DNA of 64,000 nt, taken from Streptomyces sp. cf386. GTDB taxonomy: Bacteria > Actinomycetota > Actinomycetes > Streptomycetales > Streptomycetaceae. The number at the start of each line of letters is the position of its first letter. Position 1 is the first letter of the stretch. The position numbers and the translations under genes are program-made. The stretch is taken from contig NZ_FNHV01000008.1 of the NCBI RefSeq assembly GCF_900103585.1, positions 250,850-314,849 on the forward strand, in the 5' to 3' direction. The notes under the pieces were generated by a model that saw only the letters and a list, made by a program, of their open reading frames with translations, did not search any database and had not been told where the DNA came from. Of the stretch, positions 36,436 through 46,312 are shown piece by piece.

Positions 36436-37179
36436 TCATCCCCCTTCGACGATGTGCCGGAGATAGGCCCACGGGTCGTTGAGGTAACGCCGCCAGTGGT
36501 CGACGAGCTGCAGATCCCGCCAGTCGGCGGGACGCATTCCGTGGTCGCCCACCTCGATGACCTCGGCGCCGGGCAGCGCCGTCAGCACGGGTGAGTGTGT
36601 GGCGCAGATGATCTGCGCGCCGGAACGCCCCAGTTCATGCAGCAGCCCGACGAGTTGAAGACAGGAAGCGAAGGACAGCGCGGCCTCGGGCTCGTCCAGG
36701 ACGTACAGCCCCGGCTCGCGGAACCGTTCGCGGAAGGCCATCAGAAAGCCCTCGCCGTGGCTCATCTCGTCCACGGCCCCGGACAGCCTTCCCGTCTGCT
36801 GCTCCCGGCCCAGCGCGTCCAGCGCGGTCTCCGCCCGCAGGAAGAAGCCTCTGCGGCGCGTGCGAGGCCCCTGCAACATACGGCGGCCGGCCATGGTCGC
36901 CTCGAAGCGTATCCGCCCGCCCAGCGCCGAAGGCTCGCGCCAACTCGCGTACTTGTAGCCCGCGGATCCGCCCCAGGAGTCCAGCCCGAACCCCTCCGCC
37001 AGCGCCTCGACCAGCGTCGACTTGCCCGAACCGTTCTCCCCCACCAAGAACGTGACCGGCGCGGTGAACCTCAGGCCGTCTTCCAGCAGCTGCCGCACGC
37101 ACGGCACCGACCACGGCCACTGGCTGCCTTCCTCCAGCTCGCCCGCGGCGACATGCGCGTATGCCCGTTCGACGATCAT
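36436..37179 (-). CDS. Small AAA/ABC-type ATPase
   Basis: 247 residues with Walker A GENGSGKST (about 47-55), ABC signature-like MSHGEGFL, Walker B LYVLDEPEAALS and a switch His in CATHSPVL. This is the compact AAA_21-like ATPase found alone in many bacterial genomes, related to SMC/RecF/OLD enzymes. No nuclease, toxin or transporter partner is next to it. It probably acts on DNA or RNA; function not known. Confidence 0.75.
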   Translation of the reverse strand: MIVERAYAHVAAGELEEGSQWPWSVPCVRQLLEDGLRFTAPVTFLVGENGSGKSTLVEALAEGFGLDSWGGSAGYKYASWREPSALGGRIRFEATMAGRRMLQGPRTRRRGFFLRAETALDALGREQQTGRLSGAVDEMSHGEGFLMAFRERFREPGLYVLDEPEAALSFASCLQLVGLLHELGRSGAQIICATHSPVLTALPGAEVIEVGDHGMRPADWRDLQLVDHWRRYLNDPWAYLRHIVEGG

Positions 37180-37217
37180 GCCGCCAGGCTCTCATCCGGC
37201 ACTGACAACCGGGCATG

Positions 37218-37255
37218 CAGAAGACCCCCGGCCCGTGTGGACTGGGGGTCTTCTG
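37218..37255 (-). terminator. Terminator after tRNA-Ile
   Basis: A 12-bp perfect stem CAGAAGACCCCC (37218-37229) with 37244-37255 and a 14-base loop, three bases from the encoded CCA end of tRNA-Ile. Confidence 0.75.
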
Positions 37256-37257
37256 GC

Positions 37258-37334
37258 TGGTGGGGCTAACAGGATTTGAACCTGTGGCCTCATCCTTATC
37301 AGGGATGCGCTCTAACCAACTGAGCTATAGCCCC
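37258..37334 (-). tRNA. tRNA-Ile (anticodon GAT), CCA encoded
   Basis: 77 nt including an encoded CCA. Acceptor GGGGCTA with TAGCCCC, discriminator A; D-arm AGCTCAGTTGGTTAGAGC; anticodon loop CTGATAA in stem CATCC/GGATG; T-arm ACAGGTTCAAATCCTGT. Unlike tRNA-Leu and tRNA-Ala in this window, CCA is in the DNA. Confidence 0.95.
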
Positions 37335-37372
37335 GCCGCGCTTTGCGGTGTATCCCGCGCGCTGACTCCTGA

Positions 37373-37401
37373 AGATTAGCGCACGACTGGGGCAGTCCCA
37401 A
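37373..37401 (-). promoter_or_regulatory. Promoter of tRNA-Ile
   Basis: On the minus strand TTGGGA (37401-37396), a 17-base spacer and TAATCT (37378-37373) form a housekeeping-type promoter; the expected start is about 30 bases before the tRNA. Confidence 0.6.
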
Positions 37402-37443
37402 AATCGGTTGTCGGGGGACCGTCAGCCGCGGTTTAGGAGCAGG

Positions 37444-38250
37444 TCACTCGTCCTCCGCGAGCGTCAGCTCGACGCCGCCCACGAAGCCCGCGGAGAGGTT
37501 GTAGATGAACGCGCCGAGCGTCGCCAGCGCCGTCGCGAGGACGACGTCGATGACCGCGATGATCGAAGTGAACATCAGGACGTGCGGCAGCGACAGGAAG
37601 GACTGCAGGTCGAAGCCGTTCGACTCGTTCGAGCCGGTCGCCTCGGAGATCGTGCCGCCGACCGTCGAGAAGACGCCCATCGCGTCCATGACCATCCACA
37701 GCACCGCGGCCGCGACGATCGTGCAGATGCCCAGCGCGATGGAGAGCAGGAAGCTGACCTTCATCACCGACCACGGGTCGGCCTTGGCCACGCGCAGGCG
37801 CGCCTTGCGGGTGCGGGGCGCCGTCCGGGCCCCCGTGCGCGGCCGGCGCACCCCGGCGGCCGGAGCGTCCGTCTGGTAGGCCTGCGGCGGGTGGTAGGGC
37901 CCTGCGGGCTGCTGCGGCTGCCGTTCCCCGGGCAGCGGCGACGCGGACGGCGCGTGGGCCGCCTGCTGCGCCCCCGTGGGCGCGGGCTGAGGCTGCGGCT
38001 GGGCGCCCGCGGCCTGGCCGGCCGCGTAGTGCTGGGCCTGCGGGCCTCGGGTGTCCGTCACGGGTCCCCCCTGGGATCCAGGTGCCTCGGGCGAGGGCGA
38101 GTTCTTCGCGGACGGCTTGATCGCCTTCAGCTGGGTGGTGTGCGTGTCGGGCGTACGCGCGGCGGAGCCACGGCCGCCGCCGTCCGTGTCCTTACCGGCC
38201 GTAGAACCGGTCGAGGTACCGGACGATCCGGCGCCCGTGGCTCCGCTCAC
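37444..38250 (-). CDS. DUF3566 membrane protein, downstream of gyrA
   Basis: 268 residues: a long Pro/Gln/Ala-rich cytoplasmic N-terminus (about 1-155), then the DUF3566 domain (DPWSVMKVSFLLSIALGICTIVAAAVLWMV) with two transmembrane helices and the acidic end TLAEDE. GTG 38250 follows GGAGAG and lies 18 bases after gyrA, so it is co-transcribed. DUF3566 genes follow gyrA in most actinobacteria; a link to growth or division is suspected. Confidence 0.88.
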   Translation of the reverse strand: MSGATGAGSSGTSTGSTAGKDTDGGGRGSAARTPDTHTTQLKAIKPSAKNSPSPEAPGSQGGPVTDTRGPQAQHYAAGQAAGAQPQPQPAPTGAQQAAHAPSASPLPGERQPQQPAGPYHPPQAYQTDAPAAGVRRPRTGARTAPRTRKARLRVAKADPWSVMKVSFLLSIALGICTIVAAAVLWMVMDAMGVFSTVGGTISEATGSNESNGFDLQSFLSLPHVLMFTSIIAVIDVVLATALATLGAFIYNLSAGFVGGVELTLAEDE

Positions 38251-38268
38251 GATGACTCTCTCCTCGTG

Positions 38269-40860
38269 CTACTCGGCCGAGGGTGCGTCACCCTCGTCCG
38301 TGCCGATGGTCGTGGCGGCACCTTCGGCGATCTCGTCGACGGCCACGTCACCGTCGACCTCCTCCGCCTCGCGTCCCGCCTCGGCGTTACGTGCGATGCC
38401 GACCACGGCATCGCGCTTGCCCAGGTTGATCAGTTGGACGCCCATGGTGTCACGGCCCGTCTCCCTGACCTCGTTGACTCGCGTACGAATCACGCCACCG
38501 CCCAGCGTGATGGCGAGGATCTCGTCGGTCTCCTCGACCACCAGCGCACCGACGAGCGATCCTCGGTCCTCCACGATCTTGGCGGCCTTGATACCGAGGC
38601 CACCGCGACCCTGGACGCGGTACTCGTCGACGGGAGTCCGCTTCGCGTACCCGCCGTCGGTGGCAGTGAACACGAACGTACCGGTTCGAACAACATTCAT
38701 CGAGAGCAGCTCGTCTCCCTCGCGGAAGCTCATGCCCTTGACACCGGACGTGGCACGGCCCATGGGGCGCAGCGACTCGTCCGTGGCCGTGAACCTGATC
38801 GACTGTGCCTTTTTGCTGATCAGAAGCAGATCGTCATCGGCCGAGACGAGTTCGGCGCCGATCAGTTCGTCGTCGGAACCGTCCTCGCGCTCACGCAAGT
38901 TGATCGCGATCACGCCGCCGGAGCGGGGCGAATCGTAATCCTTCAGCGGCGTCTTCTTCACAAGTCCGGCCTTCGTGGCGAGCACCAGGTACGGCACCGC
39001 CTCGTAGTCGCGGATCGCGAGGATCTCGGCGATCGCCTCGTCCGGCTGGAAGGCCAGCAGGTTCGCCACGTGCTGTCCACGCGCGTCACGGCCGGCGTCC
39101 GGAAGCTCGTACGCCTTCGCCCGGTACACACGGCCCTTGTTGGTGAAGAACAGCAGCCAGTGGTGCGTCGTGGAGACGAAGAAGTGGTCGACGATGTCGT
39201 CTTCCTTGAGCTTCGTGCCGCGTACGCCCTTGCCGCCGCGCTTCTGCGCGCGGTAGTCGACGGTCTTGGTGCGCTTGACGTAGCCGCTGCGCGAGACCGT
39301 GACGACGATGTCCTCCTCGGCGATCAGGTCCTCGATGGACATGTCACCGTCGTAGGGCACCAGCATGGTCTTGCGGTCGTCGCCGTACTTCTCGACGATC
39401 GCGGCGAGCTCCGCGCTGACGATGCCGCGCTGGCGGACCGGTGAGGCCAGGATCTCCTGGTACTCGGTGATCTTCGCCTGGAGTTCGTCGTGCTCCTGGA
39501 TGATCTTCTGGCGCTCCAGGGCGGCGAGTCGCCGCAGCTGCATCTCAAGGATGGCGTTGGCCTGGATCTCGTCGATCTCCAGGAGCTCCATCAGGCCCGT
39601 ACGCGCGATCTCGACCGTGTCACTGGCCCGGATGAGGGCGATGACCTCGTCGATGGCGTCCAGGGCCTTGAGGAGGCCGCGCAGGATGTGCGCCCGCTCC
39701 TCGGCCTTGCGCAGCCGGAAGCGCGTACGGCGGACGATGACCTCGATCTGGTGCGTCACCCAGTGGCGGATGAACGCGTCGAGGGAGAGGGTGCGCGGGA
39801 CGCCGTCGACGAGCGCCAGCATGTTGGCGCCGAAGTTCGACTGCAGGTCCGTGTGCTTGTACAGGTTGTTCAGGACGACCTTGGCGACCGCGTCGCGCTT
39901 CAGCACGATGACCAGGCGCTGACCGGTACGGGACGACGTCTCGTCACGGACGTCCGCGATGCCGCCGATCTTGCCGTCCTTCACCAGGTCGGCGATCTTC
40001 TGCGCGAGGTTGTCGGGGTTGGTCTGGTACGGCAGTTCCGTGACCACCAGGCACTGGCGGTTCTGGATCTCCTCGACCTCGACGACCGCGCGCATGGTGA
40101 TGGAGCCGCGGCCGGTGCGGTACGCCTCTTCGATGCCCTTACGGCCGACGACGAGGGCGCCGGTCGGGAAGTCGGGGCCCTTGATGCGCTCGATGAGGGC
40201 GTCCAGGAGCTCCTCGTGCGAGGCCTCCGGGTTCTCCAGGTACCACTGGGCGCCGGCCGCGACCTCGCGCAGGTTGTGCGGCGGGATGTTGGTCGCCATA
40301 CCGACCGCGATACCGGCCGAGCCGTTGATCAGCAGGTTCGGGAAGCGGGCGGGCAGGACGGTCGGCTCCTGGGAGCGGCCGTCGTAGTTGTCCGTGAAGT
40401 CGACGGTCTCCTCGTCGATGTCACGGACCATCTCCATCGACAGCGGCGCCATCTTGCACTCGGTGTAGCGCATGGCCGCCGCCGGGTCGTTGCCCGGAGA
40501 GCCGAAGTTGCCGTTGGAGTCCACCAGCGGCATCCGCATCGACCACGGCTGGGCGAGGCGCACTAGGGCGTCGTAGATCGAGGAGTCGCCGTGGGGGTGG
40601 TAGTTACCCATGACGTCGCCGACCACGCGCGCGCACTTGTAGAAGCCGCGCTCGGGGCGGTAGCCGCCGTCGTACATGGCGTACAGGACGCGGCGGTGGA
40701 CGGGCTTGAGGCCGTCACGGACGTCCGGCAGGGCACGCGAGACGATGACGGACATCGCGTAGTCGAGGTAGGAGCGCTGCATCTCCGTCTCGAGCCCCAC
40801 GGGCTCGACACGCAGGGTCTGTCCCTCGTCAGGCGTGACGGGAGTGTTCTCGTCGGTCAT
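38269..40860 (-). CDS. gyrA: DNA gyrase subunit A
   Basis: 863 residues. The breakage-reunion domain has the catalytic Tyr132 in AAAMRYTECKM, and the C-terminal beta-pinwheel carries the GyrA-box-like QKRGGKG. In the quinolone region HPHGDSSIYDAL, Ser93 and Asp97 (equivalent to E. coli Ser83 and Asp87) are wild type. It is separated from gyrB by 42 bases, and both form one operon with the DUF3566 gene. Confidence 0.97.
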   Translation of the reverse strand: MTDENTPVTPDEGQTLRVEPVGLETEMQRSYLDYAMSVIVSRALPDVRDGLKPVHRRVLYAMYDGGYRPERGFYKCARVVGDVMGNYHPHGDSSIYDALVRLAQPWSMRMPLVDSNGNFGSPGNDPAAAMRYTECKMAPLSMEMVRDIDEETVDFTDNYDGRSQEPTVLPARFPNLLINGSAGIAVGMATNIPPHNLREVAAGAQWYLENPEASHEELLDALIERIKGPDFPTGALVVGRKGIEEAYRTGRGSITMRAVVEVEEIQNRQCLVVTELPYQTNPDNLAQKIADLVKDGKIGGIADVRDETSSRTGQRLVIVLKRDAVAKVVLNNLYKHTDLQSNFGANMLALVDGVPRTLSLDAFIRHWVTHQIEVIVRRTRFRLRKAEERAHILRGLLKALDAIDEVIALIRASDTVEIARTGLMELLEIDEIQANAILEMQLRRLAALERQKIIQEHDELQAKITEYQEILASPVRQRGIVSAELAAIVEKYGDDRKTMLVPYDGDMSIEDLIAEEDIVVTVSRSGYVKRTKTVDYRAQKRGGKGVRGTKLKEDDIVDHFFVSTTHHWLLFFTNKGRVYRAKAYELPDAGRDARGQHVANLLAFQPDEAIAEILAIRDYEAVPYLVLATKAGLVKKTPLKDYDSPRSGGVIAINLREREDGSDDELIGAELVSADDDLLLISKKAQSIRFTATDESLRPMGRATSGVKGMSFREGDELLSMNVVRTGTFVFTATDGGYAKRTPVDEYRVQGRGGLGIKAAKIVEDRGSLVGALVVEETDEILAITLGGGVIRTRVNEVRETGRDTMGVQLINLGKRDAVVGIARNAEAGREAEEVDGDVAVDEIAEGAATTIGTDEGDAPSAE

Positions 40861-40902
40861 TGCTGGTGAAAGTCCTTCCTGGTGCGGTCAGCTGAGACCG
40901 AC

Positions 40903-42963
40903 TCAGATGTCGAGGAAGCGGACGTCCTTGGCGTTGCGCTGGATGAACTGGCGGCGTGCCTCGACGTCCTCGCCCATGAGGACCGAGAACAGGTCGTCGG
41001 CCTGGGCGGCGTCGTCGAGGGTGACCTGGCCGAGGACGCGGTGCTCCTGGTCCATGGTCGTGATGCGCAGCTCCTCGGCGTTCATCTCGCCGAGACCCTT
41101 GAAGCGCTGGATCGAGTCCTCGCGGACACGCTTGCCGCGCTGACGGCCCATTTCCAGCAGCGCGTCGCGCTCACGGTCGGAGTACGCGTACTCGACCTCG
41201 TCCCGGCCCCACTTGATTTTGTAGAGCGGGGGACGGGACAGGAACACGTGCCCGGCCTCGACCAGCGGCCGCATGAAGCGGAACAGGAAGGTCAGCAGCA
41301 GGGTGTTGATGTGCTGGCCGTCGACGTCGGCGTCCGCCATCAGGATGATCTTGTGATAGCGCAGCTTCTCGATGTCGAAGTCCTCGTGGACTCCGGTGCC
41401 GAAGGCCGAGATCAGCGCCTGGATCTCCTGGTTCTGCAGGATCTTGTCGATCCGCGCCTTCTCGACGTTGAGGATCTTGCCTCGGATCGGGAGGATCGCC
41501 TGGTACTCGGGGTTGCGGCCGGACTTGGCCGAGCCGCCGGCGGAGTCACCCTCGACGATGAAGATCTCGCACTTGGTGGGGTCGTTCGACTGGCAGTCGG
41601 AGAGCTTGCCCGGCAGGGACGCCGTCTCCAGCAGGCCCTTACGACGCGTCAGGTCACGGGCCTTGCGGGCCGCCACGCGCGCGGTGGCGGCCTGGATGCC
41701 CTTGCGGACGATGTCCGCCGCCTCGTTCGGGTTACGGTCCAGCCAGTCGGCCAGGTGCTCGTAGACGACCTTCTGGACGAAGGTCTTCACCTCGGTGTTG
41801 CCCAGCTTGGTCTTGGTCTGGCCCTCGAACTGCGGCTCGCTCAGCTTCACCGAGATGATCGCGGTCAGACCCTCGCGGATGTCGTCACCCGTGAGGTTGT
41901 CGTCCTTCTCGCGCAGCTGCTTCTTGTCGCGCGCGTACTTGTTGATCAGCGAGGTCAGCGCGGCACGGAAGCCCTCTTCGTGCGTACCGCCCTCGTGGGT
42001 GTGGATGATGTTGGCGAAGGAGTACACACCCTCGGTGTAGCCGCCGTTCCACTGCATGGCGACCTCGAGGGACAGGTTCTTGTCCTTGTCCTCCGCCTCC
42101 AGGTCGATCACGGTGGGGTGCACCACTTCTCCCTTGCGGGAGTTGAGGTACTTCACGAAGTCGACGATGCCGCCCTCGTAGTGGTACGAAACGTGCTTGA
42201 CCTCGTGCTTCTCGTCCTCGCCCGCCTCGTCCGCGCCGGCCGTGGCCTTCGCCGACTCGCGCTCGTCGGTGAGGTTGATCCGCAGACCCTTGTTGAGGAA
42301 CGCCATCTCCTGGAAGCGCCGCGACAGCGTCTCGAAGGAGTAGTCGGTGGTCTCGAAGATGTCCGGGTCGGCCCAGAAGGTGACCGTGGTGCCGTGCTCG
42401 TCCGTGGCCTCGTGCTGGGCAAGCGGGGCCGTCGGGACGCCCAACTTGTAGTCCTGGGTCCAGCGGTAGCCGTCGGTCTTGATCTCGACGGACACCTTGG
42501 TCGACAGGGCGTTCACGACGGAGACACCCACGCCGTGCAGACCACCGGAGACCGCGTAGCCGCCGCCGCCGAACTTGCCGCCCGCGTGCAGCACGGTCAG
42601 CACGACCTCGACGGCCGGCTTGCCCTCGGACGGCACGATGCCCACCGGGATGCCACGGCCGTTATCCACGACCCTTACACCGCCGTCGGCGAGGATCGTC
42701 ACGTCGATCGTGTCCGCGTGCCCGGCCAGCGCCTCGTCGACGGAGTTGTCGACGACCTCCTGCACAAGGTGGTGCAGTCCGCGCTCGCCGGTCGAGCCGA
42801 TGTACATACCGGGTCGCTTGCGAACCGCGTCCAGACCCTCGAGGACGGTGATGGCGCTGGCGTCGTACGAGGCGGTGACCTCGCCGTTCGACGAGGTCAC
42901 CGCGCCGTCGGCGCCGGCGTCGGTGGACGGGATGTTCTCGTTGGGGTTGCCGGAATCGGCCAC
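40903..42963 (-). CDS. gyrB: DNA gyrase subunit B
   Basis: A 686-residue ATPase subunit. It has the GHKL ATP site (VVDNSVDEALAGHAD, VVDNGRGIPVGI, GGLHGVGVSVVNAL) and the TOPRIM motif VEGDSAGGSAKSGR with acidic DADVDGQHI. GTG 42963 (VADSGNPNEN) matches known Streptomyces GyrB proteins; an in-frame GTG 24 bases earlier is less likely. Confidence 0.97.
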   Translation of the reverse strand: MADSGNPNENIPSTDAGADGAVTSSNGEVTASYDASAITVLEGLDAVRKRPGMYIGSTGERGLHHLVQEVVDNSVDEALAGHADTIDVTILADGGVRVVDNGRGIPVGIVPSEGKPAVEVVLTVLHAGGKFGGGGYAVSGGLHGVGVSVVNALSTKVSVEIKTDGYRWTQDYKLGVPTAPLAQHEATDEHGTTVTFWADPDIFETTDYSFETLSRRFQEMAFLNKGLRINLTDERESAKATAGADEAGEDEKHEVKHVSYHYEGGIVDFVKYLNSRKGEVVHPTVIDLEAEDKDKNLSLEVAMQWNGGYTEGVYSFANIIHTHEGGTHEEGFRAALTSLINKYARDKKQLREKDDNLTGDDIREGLTAIISVKLSEPQFEGQTKTKLGNTEVKTFVQKVVYEHLADWLDRNPNEAADIVRKGIQAATARVAARKARDLTRRKGLLETASLPGKLSDCQSNDPTKCEIFIVEGDSAGGSAKSGRNPEYQAILPIRGKILNVEKARIDKILQNQEIQALISAFGTGVHEDFDIEKLRYHKIILMADADVDGQHINTLLLTFLFRFMRPLVEAGHVFLSRPPLYKIKWGRDEVEYAYSDRERDALLEMGRQRGKRVREDSIQRFKGLGEMNAEELRITTMDQEHRVLGQVTLDDAAQADDLFSVLMGEDVEARRQFIQRNAKDVRFLDI

Positions 42964-43459
42964 GAAGCGCCCTTTCTGGCACAGCACGAGCCAGGCTCGT
43001 CGGCGGGTTGCCGGAGCGGCTGCGGCATGTTGCGTTGGTAAGCCTTGATCAGCGTTGCTCAGCTTCTCCCGGCGGTCCCCACGTTTGGGGCGGGATTGGC
43101 CTCCAGTCTACCGGTAGCGCCGACAGTGATGGGGGTTTGCCGGTACCTGAGTCCGCATGTGCCGCCCTGAACCCGGCTCTTCCGACTCCCGATATACGGA
43201 TGGGGGCTCCAAGAGGCTCACAGCGCCACTCAGCGCTTCGAGCCGTCAACCCTTGGCTACTTCGGAGTCAGGTCACGATTCGCAACCGGATACGGCGGTA
43301 CGACGAGGAAGCCGCCGACGGTGCATCGTGACCCCCGGCGACTATTGATGTGATGTCGGTCACCTGTGGCGGACGGGGCCGCGGGGACTGCCGTGACGGC
43401 GACTCGGCAAGGGCCGTTCACCGCACGTCACCAGGTCCGCTCACCCGGTGCCCGGCCGG
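42964..43459. other. Gap between the DciA-like gene and gyrB
   Basis: 496 bases that must contain the gyrB promoter, which is often supercoiling-controlled. The middle is relatively AT-rich (GATATACGGATGGGGGCTCC region). I find no credible gene, and no promoter hexamers I would defend. Confidence 0.5.
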
Positions 43460-43999
43460 TCACCCGTAGGTGTCGCCGGGACCCGTGCTGCCGGGCGCAC
43501 GCAGGGGACCGTAACGGCGGGCGGGGCCACCAGGGCCGTTCACCCTGATCTGCCGCACCGCACCATGGCCCAGGTCCTCGTTGAGCCGGGCGACCAGCGT
43601 CGGCGCCAACAGCCGCAGATTCGTCGCCCACGCCGTCGAGTCGCACCGCACGACCAGGATCCGCTCCTCCTCGTCGTACTTCTCCGGCACACAGTGCTTG
43701 GCGACATCGTCACCGACGATCTGCGGCCAGCGCCCCATCACACCGCCCACCGCGGCCGGCGTCTCCCAACCCCGCTCAGTGATCAAACGGTTGATGGCGG
43801 ACCCGAGCGCCATCGGATCACGGCCGTCCGCCCGCGCGCCGGAGCGCAGCCCCCCGCGCCGCGCCTGCTTCTTCTGCCGCGCCGCGTCCCCACGCGCGCG
43901 TGCCTGCTCCTTGGCCGCCCGCAGCGCCACGCGCGCGAGGTCCACGCCGGTCGGTTCGGGAGCCTTCTTGGGCACGTCCTCGGACGGGTTCTCGCTCAT
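43460..43999 (-). CDS. DUF721/DciA-like protein
   Basis: 179 residues with a basic, Ala/Arg-rich N-terminal half and a DciA-type C-terminal domain (WPQIVGDDVAKHCVPE, LVVRCDSTAWATNLRLLAPTLVARLNEDLG). DciA proteins load or assist the replicative helicase where DnaC is absent, so this is the likely helicase-loading factor. Its ATG overlaps the recF stop (ATGA). Confidence 0.85.
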   Translation of the reverse strand: MSENPSEDVPKKAPEPTGVDLARVALRAAKEQARARGDAARQKKQARRGGLRSGARADGRDPMALGSAINRLITERGWETPAAVGGVMGRWPQIVGDDVAKHCVPEKYDEEERILVVRCDSTAWATNLRLLAPTLVARLNEDLGHGAVRQIRVNGPGGPARRYGPLRAPGSTGPGDTYG

Positions 44000-45117
44000 A
44001 CGCGCTCCACCGCCCCCTCGGACACCGTGTACCGCGCCCCCGTCAGCACATGCGGTACGTCGTCGTCGACCGCGGCCGTCACCAGGACCTGCTCGCCGGG
44101 CGCGACCAGCTCGGCCAGACGCTCGCGACGACGGGCATCCAGCTCGGCGAAGACATCGTCGAGAACCAGCACCGGCTCATTGCCCTCCGCCCGCAGCAGG
44201 TCGTACGACGCCAGCCGCAGCGCCAGCGCGTAGGACCACGACTCACCGTGGGACGCGTACCCCTTGGCGGGCAACTGACCGAGTTTGAAAAGCAAATCGT
44301 CCCGATGAGGGCCTACGAGAGTGACACCACGCTCGATCTCCTGCTTGCGCGCCTCCGCGAGCGCCGCCATCAGCTGCTCGAAGAGATCCTCACGGGTGTG
44401 CGCCTCACCGGGAGCCGACGGCTTGTACTCCAGGGCCACGGGACCGCCGCCAGGAGCCAGCTGCTCGTACGCCTTGTCGGCCAGCGGCTGGATCGCCGCG
44501 ATCAGGTCGAGACGCTGGGCGAGCAACTCGGCGCCCGCGCGCGCGAGATGCTGGTCCCAGACGTCGAGCGTGGACAGGTCCATCGTGCGACCGCCGTGCC
44601 GCCGGGCCAGCGCGGCCGTCTTGAGCAGGGTGTTGCGCTGCTTGAGAACCCGCTCGTAATCGGAACGGACGCCCGCCATGCGCGGAGAGCGCGCGGTGAT
44701 CAACTCGTCGAGGAAACGGCGCCGCTCGCCCGGGTCGCCCTTGACCAGCGCAAGATCCTCGGGCGCGAACAGCACCGTACGGACGATGCCGAGAATGTCC
44801 CGCGGTCTGACCTGCGAGGACCTGTTGATACGAGCCCGGTTGGACTTGCCGGGATTCAGCTCCAGCTCGATCAGCTGCTGCCGCTCGCCCTGCCGCACCT
44901 GCGCCCGGATGACCGCCCGCTCGGCGCCCATGCGCACCAGGGGAGCGTCGGAGGCGACACGATGGCTGCCGAGCGTGGCGAGATAGCCGACGGCCTCGAC
45001 GAGGTTCGTCTTGCCCTGGCCGTTGGGGCCCACGAAAGCGGTGACGCCCGGGTCCAGTGGAACTTCGACCCGGGCGTACGAGCGGAAGTCGGCCAGCGAC
45101 AGATGCGTGACGTGCAT
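43996..45117 (-). CDS. recF: RecF recombination mediator
   Basis: A 373-residue ABC-like ATPase that helps load RecA at gaps. Walker A GPNGQGKT, the signature region LVGPHRDDLLF and Walker B PVLVLDDVFAELD are present. ATG 45117 (MHVTHLSL) is the normal start, with GGGGGAGG about 13 bases upstream. A consensus DnaA box, TGTGGACAA, lies at 45164-45172, 46 bases before the gene. Confidence 0.95.
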   Translation of the reverse strand: MHVTHLSLADFRSYARVEVPLDPGVTAFVGPNGQGKTNLVEAVGYLATLGSHRVASDAPLVRMGAERAVIRAQVRQGERQQLIELELNPGKSNRARINRSSQVRPRDILGIVRTVLFAPEDLALVKGDPGERRRFLDELITARSPRMAGVRSDYERVLKQRNTLLKTAALARRHGGRTMDLSTLDVWDQHLARAGAELLAQRLDLIAAIQPLADKAYEQLAPGGGPVALEYKPSAPGEAHTREDLFEQLMAALAEARKQEIERGVTLVGPHRDDLLFKLGQLPAKGYASHGESWSYALALRLASYDLLRAEGNEPVLVLDDVFAELDARRRERLAELVAPGEQVLVTAAVDDDVPHVLTGARYTVSEGAVERV

Positions 45118-45259
45118 GGTCGTTCGCCGACCTCCCCCAACGTGTGCTTCGACTTTCCCCAGTTGTGGACAACCGGGGCACTCCCGAGGGTGCCAGGGTG
45201 CCATCCCCAGGGTGTGGACTACTTCTGCTCGGCCTCGACCGTCGCTACTTCCCCGACGG

Positions 45260-46135
45260 TCAGTTCTTCTCGACCGCGTGGCCGCCGAACTGGTTCCGCA
45301 ACGCCGCGATCATCTTCATCTGCGGAGAGTCCTCCTGGCGGGAGGAGAACCGCGCGAACAGCGACGCGGTGATCGCCGGCAGCGGCACCGCGTTGTCTAT
45401 GGCGGCTTCCACAGTCCAGCGTCCCTCGCCGGAGTCCTGTGCAAAACCCTTCAGCCTGTCCAGGTGCTCGTCCTGGTCGAGGGCGTTCACCGCCAGGTCC
45501 AGCAGCCAGGAACGGATGACCGTGCCCTCCTGCCAGGAACGGAAGACCTCCCGGACGTCGGTCACGGAGTCGACCTTCTCCAGCAGCTCCCAGCCCTCGG
45601 CATAGGCCTGCATCATCGCGTACTCGATGCCGTTGTGGACCATCTTCGCGAAGTGCCCCGCGCCCACCTTGCCCGCGTGCACCGCGCCGAAGTCGCCCTT
45701 CGGCTTCAGGGCGTCGAAGATCGGCTGCGCCTTGGCGACGTTCTCTGCATCGCCGCCGTACATCAGCGCGTAGCCGTTCTCCAGGCCCCAGACACCGCCG
45801 GAGACACCGCAGTCGACGAAGCCGATGCCCTTGGCCGCCAGCTCCTCGGCGTGCTTCTCGTCGTCCGTCCAGCGCGAGTTGCCGCCGTCCACGACGACGT
45901 CACCGGGCTCCAGCAGCTCGGCCAGCTCGTCGATGGTCGACTGGGTCGGCGCACCCGCCGGGACCATGACCCAGACGACGCGCGGGCCCGAAAGCTTGCC
46001 CACAAGCTCTTCCAGGCTGTGGACATCCGCGAGGTCGGGGTTGCGGTCGTATCCGACGACGGTGTGGCCCGCGCGGCGGATCCGCTCGCGCATGTTGCCG
46101 CCCATCTTGCCGAGGCCGACGAGACCGAGCTCCAT
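45260..46135 (-). CDS. gnd: 6-phosphogluconate dehydrogenase (decarboxylating), short type
   Basis: A 291-residue enzyme of the short YqeC/GntZ class, converting 6-phosphogluconate to ribulose 5-phosphate and CO2. NAD(P) motif GLVGLGKMGGNM at the N-terminus, substrate motif DGGNSRWTDD, catalytic GHFAKMVHNGIEYAMMQ. Its place between recF and dnaN is the Streptomyces arrangement. An inverted repeat TCGTAC-CCAC-GTACGA (46177-46192) lies 42 bases upstream. Confidence 0.93.
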   Translation of the reverse strand: MELGLVGLGKMGGNMRERIRRAGHTVVGYDRNPDLADVHSLEELVGKLSGPRVVWVMVPAGAPTQSTIDELAELLEPGDVVVDGGNSRWTDDEKHAEELAAKGIGFVDCGVSGGVWGLENGYALMYGGDAENVAKAQPIFDALKPKGDFGAVHAGKVGAGHFAKMVHNGIEYAMMQAYAEGWELLEKVDSVTDVREVFRSWQEGTVIRSWLLDLAVNALDQDEHLDRLKGFAQDSGEGRWTVEAAIDNAVPLPAITASLFARFSSRQEDSPQMKMIAALRNQFGGHAVEKN

Positions 46136-46312
46136 CAGTTGTGTTCCTTAGGTTGCTGTGGCGTCTGTGGCACTTTCGTACCCACGTACGAGCCTAAACC
46201 CGAACGCTCACGCACAGCTGTGGGCATACGCGCTCATTCGTACGCCCTCACCTGCGGGTTTCCCCACAGGCCGGGAGCAATCTCTCCACGGCCTGTGGAC
46301 AACTGCAGCCGC

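Noticed and set aside
37408..39444. A 678-codon plus-strand frame
   Set aside because: Antisense shadow of DUF3566 and gyrA caused by GC-rich third positions.
40625..40640. CACGCGCGCGCAC in gyrA as another copy of the oriented motif
   Set aside because: It lacks the GTGCC half, so neither the palindrome nor the flank is present.
40882..43041. A 719-codon plus-strand frame
   Set aside because: Antisense shadow of gyrB.
43157..43348. Short frames in the gap upstream of gyrB
   Set aside because: No ribosome site, codon bias or recognisable sequence.
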